A DNA stretch of 10,114 bases from an uncultured delta proteobacterium (lineage in GTDB: Bacteria; RBG-13-61-14; DRUE01): contig CAIYYW010000169.1 in the NCBI GenBank assembly GCA_903930515.1, positions 1 to 10,114 of the forward strand, written 5' to 3'. A model generated the notes under the pieces. It made no database searches, was not told the origin of the DNA, and worked only from the letters and a program-made list of their open reading frames with translations. A program made the translations under genes and the position numbers. This document shows positions 7,192 through 10,114 of the stretch, in pieces (position 1 is the stretch's first letter; the number at the start of each line of letters is the position of its first letter).

Positions 7192-7211
7192 CGCAGACAC
7201 TCTTGTCTGCG
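7192..7211. repeat. Palindrome CGCAGACA-CTCT-TGTCTGCG
   Basis: A perfect 8-bp stem with a CTCT loop. It has the same layout (8-bp stem, 4-base pyrimidine loop, ACA/TGT at the loop edge) as the palindrome at 7262-7281 but a different stem sequence, so the two look like compensated variants of one element. No T-run follows it. Confidence 0.8.
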
Positions 7212-7235
7212 ATTCCTTTGAATACACCTCTGGTT

Positions 7236-7275
7236 TAGGGGGTGGGACACTCTTGTAGGGGGCGGGACACTTTTG
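7236..7275. repeat. Tandem 20-base direct duplication
   Basis: The 20 bases at 7236-7255 and at 7256-7275 match at 18 of 20 positions, with a T/C difference in the G-run and a C/T difference in the loop. Each copy holds a G-rich left arm (GGGACA) and the loop of the palindrome. Only the second copy continues into the right arm (TGTCCCGC), so the first is a left half-element. Confidence 0.85.
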
Positions 7276-7281
7276 TCCCGC
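7262..7281. repeat. Palindrome GCGGGACA-CTTT-TGTCCCGC
   Basis: A perfect 8-bp GC-rich stem with a CTTT loop. The following bases (ATTCCCGTTCCCCG) lack a T-tract. It could block transcripts coming from the YfhO-like gene, or protect their 3' ends, but the sequence does not show a classical terminator. Confidence 0.8.
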
Positions 7282-7284
7282 ATT

Positions 7285-7305
7285 CCCGTTCCCCGTTTAC
7301 CGTTT
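7285..7305. repeat. Short CCGTT-based tandem repeats
   Basis: Three successive units, CCCGTT, CCCCGTTTA and CCGTTTA, follow the last palindrome. They mark the end of the repeat-rich part of the 271-base gap. The remaining bases to 7389 are AT-richer and carry the start signals of the radical SAM gene. Confidence 0.5.
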
Positions 7306-7323
7306 ATTGCAAAAAGCATAATT

Positions 7324-7351
7324 TGCTAATCTTGCTGGAAATGGTGATAAT
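7324..7351 (+). promoter_or_regulatory. Possible promoter of the radical SAM gene
   Basis: TTGCTA (7324-7329, 4 of 6 consensus bases) is followed after 16 bases by GATAAT (7346-7351, 5 of 6). This predicts a leader of about 30 bases containing the ribosome binding site. It lies in the AT-rich stretch just after the repeats. Other hexamer pairings in this stretch are possible. Confidence 0.4.
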
Positions 7352-7376
7352 AAATAACCGCCCAGCGGCGATTTTC

Positions 7377-7383
7377 AAGGAGG
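7377..7383 (+). promoter_or_regulatory. Strong Shine-Dalgarno AAGGAGG setting a TTG start
   Basis: AAGGAGG is placed 6 bases before the TTG at 7390. It fixes the start of the radical SAM gene at TTG, since no in-frame ATG lies nearby. It also contrasts with the missing Shine-Dalgarno sequences at the M48, FHA, MFS and YfhO-like genes. Confidence 0.9.
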
Positions 7384-7389
7384 ACTGAA

Positions 7390-8760
7390 TTGCAATACCC
7401 GAACGGCATCCGGATTGGCTTGGTTGAAGCGGGCACTCCGGCCACTCATGTATATAGCGGGACCTATCTGCCCAGACTCGGCATCCCGACCCTCGGCGCG
7501 ATCCTGAAAAAGCAGGGTTATGATTGCGACTTGTGGTTTCAATCAATGAAGGGATTCCAGGAAAAAAATCTCGGTAAATACTCTATCGTCGGAATCGGTT
7601 CTCTTTCTCCTCAAATCCACGAGGCATATCGCCTGGCGGATCTGCTCAGGGCCGGAGGCGTTACCGTGGTTTTAGGCGGACCTCATACCACATTTATGCC
7701 GGAAGAAGCCCTGGAGCATTGCGACTATGTGGTGAGAGGGGAGGGCGAGGTTTCTTTTCCAGCCCTGGTCCGGGCGCTTTTGGAAAAAGGGGAACCAGAG
7801 GGCATCCCGGGTTTGGCGTATCGGGATAGTAACGGTCGGGTTCATCTGACGGAATCATCGGCGGGCTCGGTGGATTTCGCGGCATTGCCCTCGCCGGATT
7901 TTTCTCTTTCTCCTCAAATCGTTGGATCGGGAAAGGTCCCGGCCATTATTTCCACCTCGCGCGGATGCCCGCATAACTGTCCGTTTTGCACGGTCACCGC
8001 GGTTTTCGGAAGACAGTATCGCTTTAAGAGTAACGAGCAGGTGATCTCGGAATTGAGGCCGATCCAGGGCCGGAGCGTTTGTTTCGCGGACGATAATTTT
8101 TGCGCCAAGCCTTCCCGAACCAAGTCCCTGCTCCGGGAAATGATCGCGCGGGACGCGGTTCCGCTCAGGTGGTCCGGCCAGATGACGGTCGGCGCGGCCG
8201 CGGACCCGGAGCTGGTTGATTTGATGAAGCAGACCCGCTGCCGGATCGTCTATATCGGGATTGAGTCCATCATTCCGGAGACGCTTAAATCCTTTAACAA
8301 ACCGCACAAGTTGGAAGCCATCGCGGAATGCGTTGAAAGCCTGCATCAGGCCGGGATCGGCATTCACGGGATGTTCGTGCTGGGCGTGGACGACGATGTG
8401 GGAGTGGTGGAGCGGATCATTGACTATTCCATTGAACACGATCTTGACACCATCCAGCTTTGCGCCCTGACCCCTTTCCCGGGCACCGCGGCGTTTGAGC
8501 AATATCGGGACCGGCTCCTGCATCGGGATTGGCAATATTTTACCGGGATGTATGTGGTGTTCCAACCCCATAAGTGTTCCGCCTACGATTTGCAATTGGC
8601 GATGATATGGGGAATGAAACGCTTCTACAGCGTAAAGCGCGTGCTCAACTCCTATCGCCCCGGGAGAGGCTGGAGGATCAAATACCGCGCCGGCGCTCAT
8701 TATATCGTTCGGAAATGGATCAAGGAAAATTTCAGTTACCTGAATCGGTTGAAGGTTTGA
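7390..8760 (+). CDS. B12-binding-domain radical SAM protein
   Basis: This is a 456-residue cytoplasmic iron-sulfur enzyme. Residues 1 to about 140 form a Rossmann-like cobalamin-binding domain, with the markers RLGIPTLGAILKKQGYD (29-45), GIGSLSPQ and VVLGGPHTTFMPEEAL (93-108), then YVVRGEGE. The radical SAM domain begins near 184; STSRGCPHNCPFC (188-200) contains the CxxxCxxC motif (C193, C197, C200) for the 4Fe-4S cluster that cleaves S-adenosylmethionine. Later landmarks are FADDNFC, YIGIESIIPETLKSFNK and LTPFPGTAAFEQ. The C-terminal 60 or so residues are basic. Members of this class do methylations, ring closures or rearrangements in lipid, pigment and natural-product pathways; the substrate here is unknown. 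It starts at TTG after a strong ribosome binding site and seems to be a single-gene unit. Convergent GH92 ends 51 bases away, and I see no clear terminator in 8761-8811. Confidence 0.93.
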   Translation: MQYPNGIRIGLVEAGTPATHVYSGTYLPRLGIPTLGAILKKQGYDCDLWFQSMKGFQEKNLGKYSIVGIGSLSPQIHEAYRLADLLRAGGVTVVLGGPHTTFMPEEALEHCDYVVRGEGEVSFPALVRALLEKGEPEGIPGLAYRDSNGRVHLTESSAGSVDFAALPSPDFSLSPQIVGSGKVPAIISTSRGCPHNCPFCTVTAVFGRQYRFKSNEQVISELRPIQGRSVCFADDNFCAKPSRTKSLLREMIARDAVPLRWSGQMTVGAAADPELVDLMKQTRCRIVYIGIESIIPETLKSFNKPHKLEAIAECVESLHQAGIGIHGMFVLGVDDDVGVVERIIDYSIEHDLDTIQLCALTPFPGTAAFEQYRDRLLHRDWQYFTGMYVVFQPHKCSAYDLQLAMIWGMKRFYSVKRVLNSYRPGRGWRIKYRAGAHYIVRKWIKENFSYLNRLKV

Positions 8761-8811
8761 TCCATTCGGTCGGCCTGAACTCGTTTTCCAACCCCGGCTA
8801 ATGACTACCGG

Positions 8812-10114
8812 TTACTGACTGCTGATTTTAAAGTCCGGCTCCGGAGATTTTTTTCCCCAGTCCATCGGCTGATCGGCTAGTTCAAAAACGAGTTCTCCTC
8901 CGGCGATAATTTCATTATGCCTGATCCAGACCCGGTCAATCGCTTTGCCGTTGAGTTGAACCGACTTGATGTAAATTTTATCAGGCGCGCCGTTTGCCCT
9001 GATCTTCAAATCGCCTTTGGCCAGATGGATCACGGCCTCGGGGAAGAGCGGCGCGGTCAAATAGTAAATATCGGTCCCGGCGAGCGGATAAAAACCAAGC
9101 GCGCTGAAGATGAACCAGGCGGACATTGTTCCGCAGTCGTCATTTCCCGCGAGTCCGTCCGGGTTATTCGCGTATTTGGTTTCAATCACCCATCTCACCC
9201 ATTTCTGGGTCAGGTCCGGCCGTCCCAGTTGCGAGAAGATATAAGCCGCGTGCATATCAGGCTCGTTCCCATGCCAGTAATAATTATTGGGAAGGGCGTT
9301 GGTTTTCTGACGGGCGGCCTTTCCGAAAAATTCCGAAAGCCGCGCGATCATTATATCCCTTCCCCCGAACAGAGCGGCCATTCCTTCCGGATCATACCAG
9401 TTGCTCCAGAGCCAGTGCCAGGCGTCCCCCTCGGTGTAATATACCCCCCAGAGCAATGGGAAGAACGGGGATTGGAATTTGCCGTCTGACTTGCGGGGTC
9501 GGAAAAATCCGCGGGCCGGGTCGAAATTATTTTTGTAATACTCGGCGCGCTTGTAAAATTCGGCGGCCGCGTCCGCTTTGCCGAGCTTGCTAGCGAGTTG
9601 GGCGATGCAGAAATCGCAATAGGAATATTCCAGGGTGCTGGAGGTCGGCTCGCCCTTGTCCGAAGGAAGGTAGTGGAACTTGAGGTAGTCCAGGATCCCG
9701 GGACGGCCGGTGTAGGGATGACCTTTCGGAGTAGGCTCGGTCGCCACCTTGATCATATTGGAAAGGGCCTGTTCCGCGTCAAACCCGCTCACGCCTTTCA
9801 GGTAATTGTCCGCGAGCGCGCAATCCGCGAAGGTGCCGGTCATACAATTGGTGTAAACATTCGCGGTGGGCCAGCGCGGCAGAAATCCGCCCTGCTCCGA
9901 GATCTTGACCAGGCTCTCCATCATATCCCGGCTTCGCTTCGGCTCAATCAAAACCAAAAGCGGATGAAGGTTGCGGAAGGTGTCCCATAACGAAAAATCA
10001 GAGTAATAAGACCCGAAATCCGCCGGATGGACTTGGTGGTCAAAGCCGAGATAGATCCCGCCCTGCTCGGTCAAATCCGTGGGCATAATGCCGGTATGAT
10101 AAAGCGCGGAATAA
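8812..10114 (-). CDS. GH92 family glycoside hydrolase (alpha-mannosidase type), C-terminal part
   Basis: The gene enters from the right edge and ends at TAA 8814-8812. The open frame continues past the Met at 10086, with YSALYHTGI just upstream, so the true start is outside the window. About 434 residues are visible; full GH92 proteins are about 700-800. GH92 enzymes are calcium-dependent exo-alpha-mannosidases acting on mannans and N-glycans, usually secreted or periplasmic. Numbering from the Met at 10086, the family landmarks are YSDFSLWDTFRNLHPL (28-43), GGFLPRWP (66-73), YTEGDAWHW (217-225) with E219 as the likely general-acid counterpart, HGNEPDMH (272-279), and GNDDCGTMSAWFIFSALGFYP (from 314), whose D316/D317 lie where the catalytic base is expected. 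The C-terminal 70 residues form a beta-rich domain. It is convergent with the radical SAM gene. Linkage specificity cannot be told from this part. Confidence 0.93.
   Translation of the reverse strand, partial: YSALYHTGIMPTDLTEQGGIYLGFDHQVHPADFGSYYSDFSLWDTFRNLHPLLVLIEPKRSRDMMESLVKISEQGGFLPRWPTANVYTNCMTGTFADCALADNYLKGVSGFDAEQALSNMIKVATEPTPKGHPYTGRPGILDYLKFHYLPSDKGEPTSSTLEYSYCDFCIAQLASKLGKADAAAEFYKRAEYYKNNFDPARGFFRPRKSDGKFQSPFFPLLWGVYYTEGDAWHWLWSNWYDPEGMAALFGGRDIMIARLSEFFGKAARQKTNALPNNYYWHGNEPDMHAAYIFSQLGRPDLTQKWVRWVIETKYANNPDGLAGNDDCGTMSAWFIFSALGFYPLAGTDIYYLTAPLFPEAVIHLAKGDLKIRANGAPDKIYIKSVQLNGKAIDRVWIRHNEIIAGGELVFELADQPMDWGKKSPEPDFKISSQ

Larger units (their letters stand above)
7124..7223. repeat. 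Two direct copies of a CTTGTCTGCG...TTTGAAT motif
   Basis: CTTGTCTGCG followed by 6 bases and TTTGAAT (7124-7146) recurs at 7202-7223 with a 5-base spacer. Only the second copy keeps the matching left arm that makes it a hairpin; the first looks like a half element. A second pair, GAATACTCCTCTGG (7176-7189) and GAATACACCTCTGG (7220-7233), differs at one base and sets a 44-base period. These are degenerate tandem units between the YfhO-like and radical SAM genes. Confidence 0.75.

Noticed and set aside
7119-7310. Possible CRISPR array or tRNA in the repeat-rich gap
   Set aside because: The repeats are short, degenerate and of unequal spacing with no spacers, and no cloverleaf or CCA end is present.
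6330-7319. 329-codon minus-strand frame opposite the YfhO-like C-terminus and running into the repeats
   Set aside because: It is antisense to the conserved YfhO C-terminal motifs, and its upstream part is translated palindrome sequence.
8761-8830. Possible bidirectional terminator between the radical SAM and GH92 genes
   Set aside because: TGACT is repeated twice and ACCGGT is a short palindrome, but no stem longer than about 4 bp with a T-run can be formed.

Overview
The window looks like part of the chromosome of a Gram-negative (diderm) bacterium, probably an uncultured lineage. By eye the GC content is moderately high (mid to upper 50s percent). It encodes a periplasmic murein transglycosylase, an M48 metalloprotease with a lipoprotein-like leader and a secreted-type GH92 glycosidase, all of which suit a diderm envelope. 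I cannot fix the phylum. There are no rRNA or tRNA genes, transposases, phage genes or CRISPR arrays, and coding density is high.

Left part (1-3646, minus strand). Two short transcription units read leftward. The upstream one (3646 to 1209) is a small FHA-domain protein whose stop overlaps the start (ATGA) of a TPR-rich Slt-type lytic transglycosylase. The downstream one (1098 to 1 and beyond) is an M48 metalloprotease followed 34 bases later by a small metallo-beta-lactamase-fold hydrolase, cut by the window edge.

Middle (3654-7118). An 88-base divergent intergenic region carries back-to-back promoters. Rightward come an MFS transporter of the fucose/glucose permease type and a YfhO-like polytopic membrane protein.

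Right part (7119-10114). A 271-base gap is packed with short palindromes and tandem duplications. It is followed by a cobalamin-binding-domain radical SAM enzyme that starts at TTG behind a strong Shine-Dalgarno sequence. A convergent GH92 alpha-mannosidase-family gene runs off the right edge.

The genes do not form one obvious pathway. Shared themes are envelope and cell-wall handling (M48, Slt, FHA, YfhO) and carbohydrate use (MFS, GH92). I found no clearly new multi-gene system. The most notable signal is promoter placement: three genes (M48, FHA, YfhO-like) have a good -10 hexamer ending only 7-8 bases before the start codon and no Shine-Dalgarno sequence, which predicts leaderless mRNAs. 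The MFS gene has a predicted leader of only about 7 bases. In contrast, the radical SAM and MBL-fold genes carry normal ribosome binding sites. The second notable signal is the palindrome cluster at 7124-7305.
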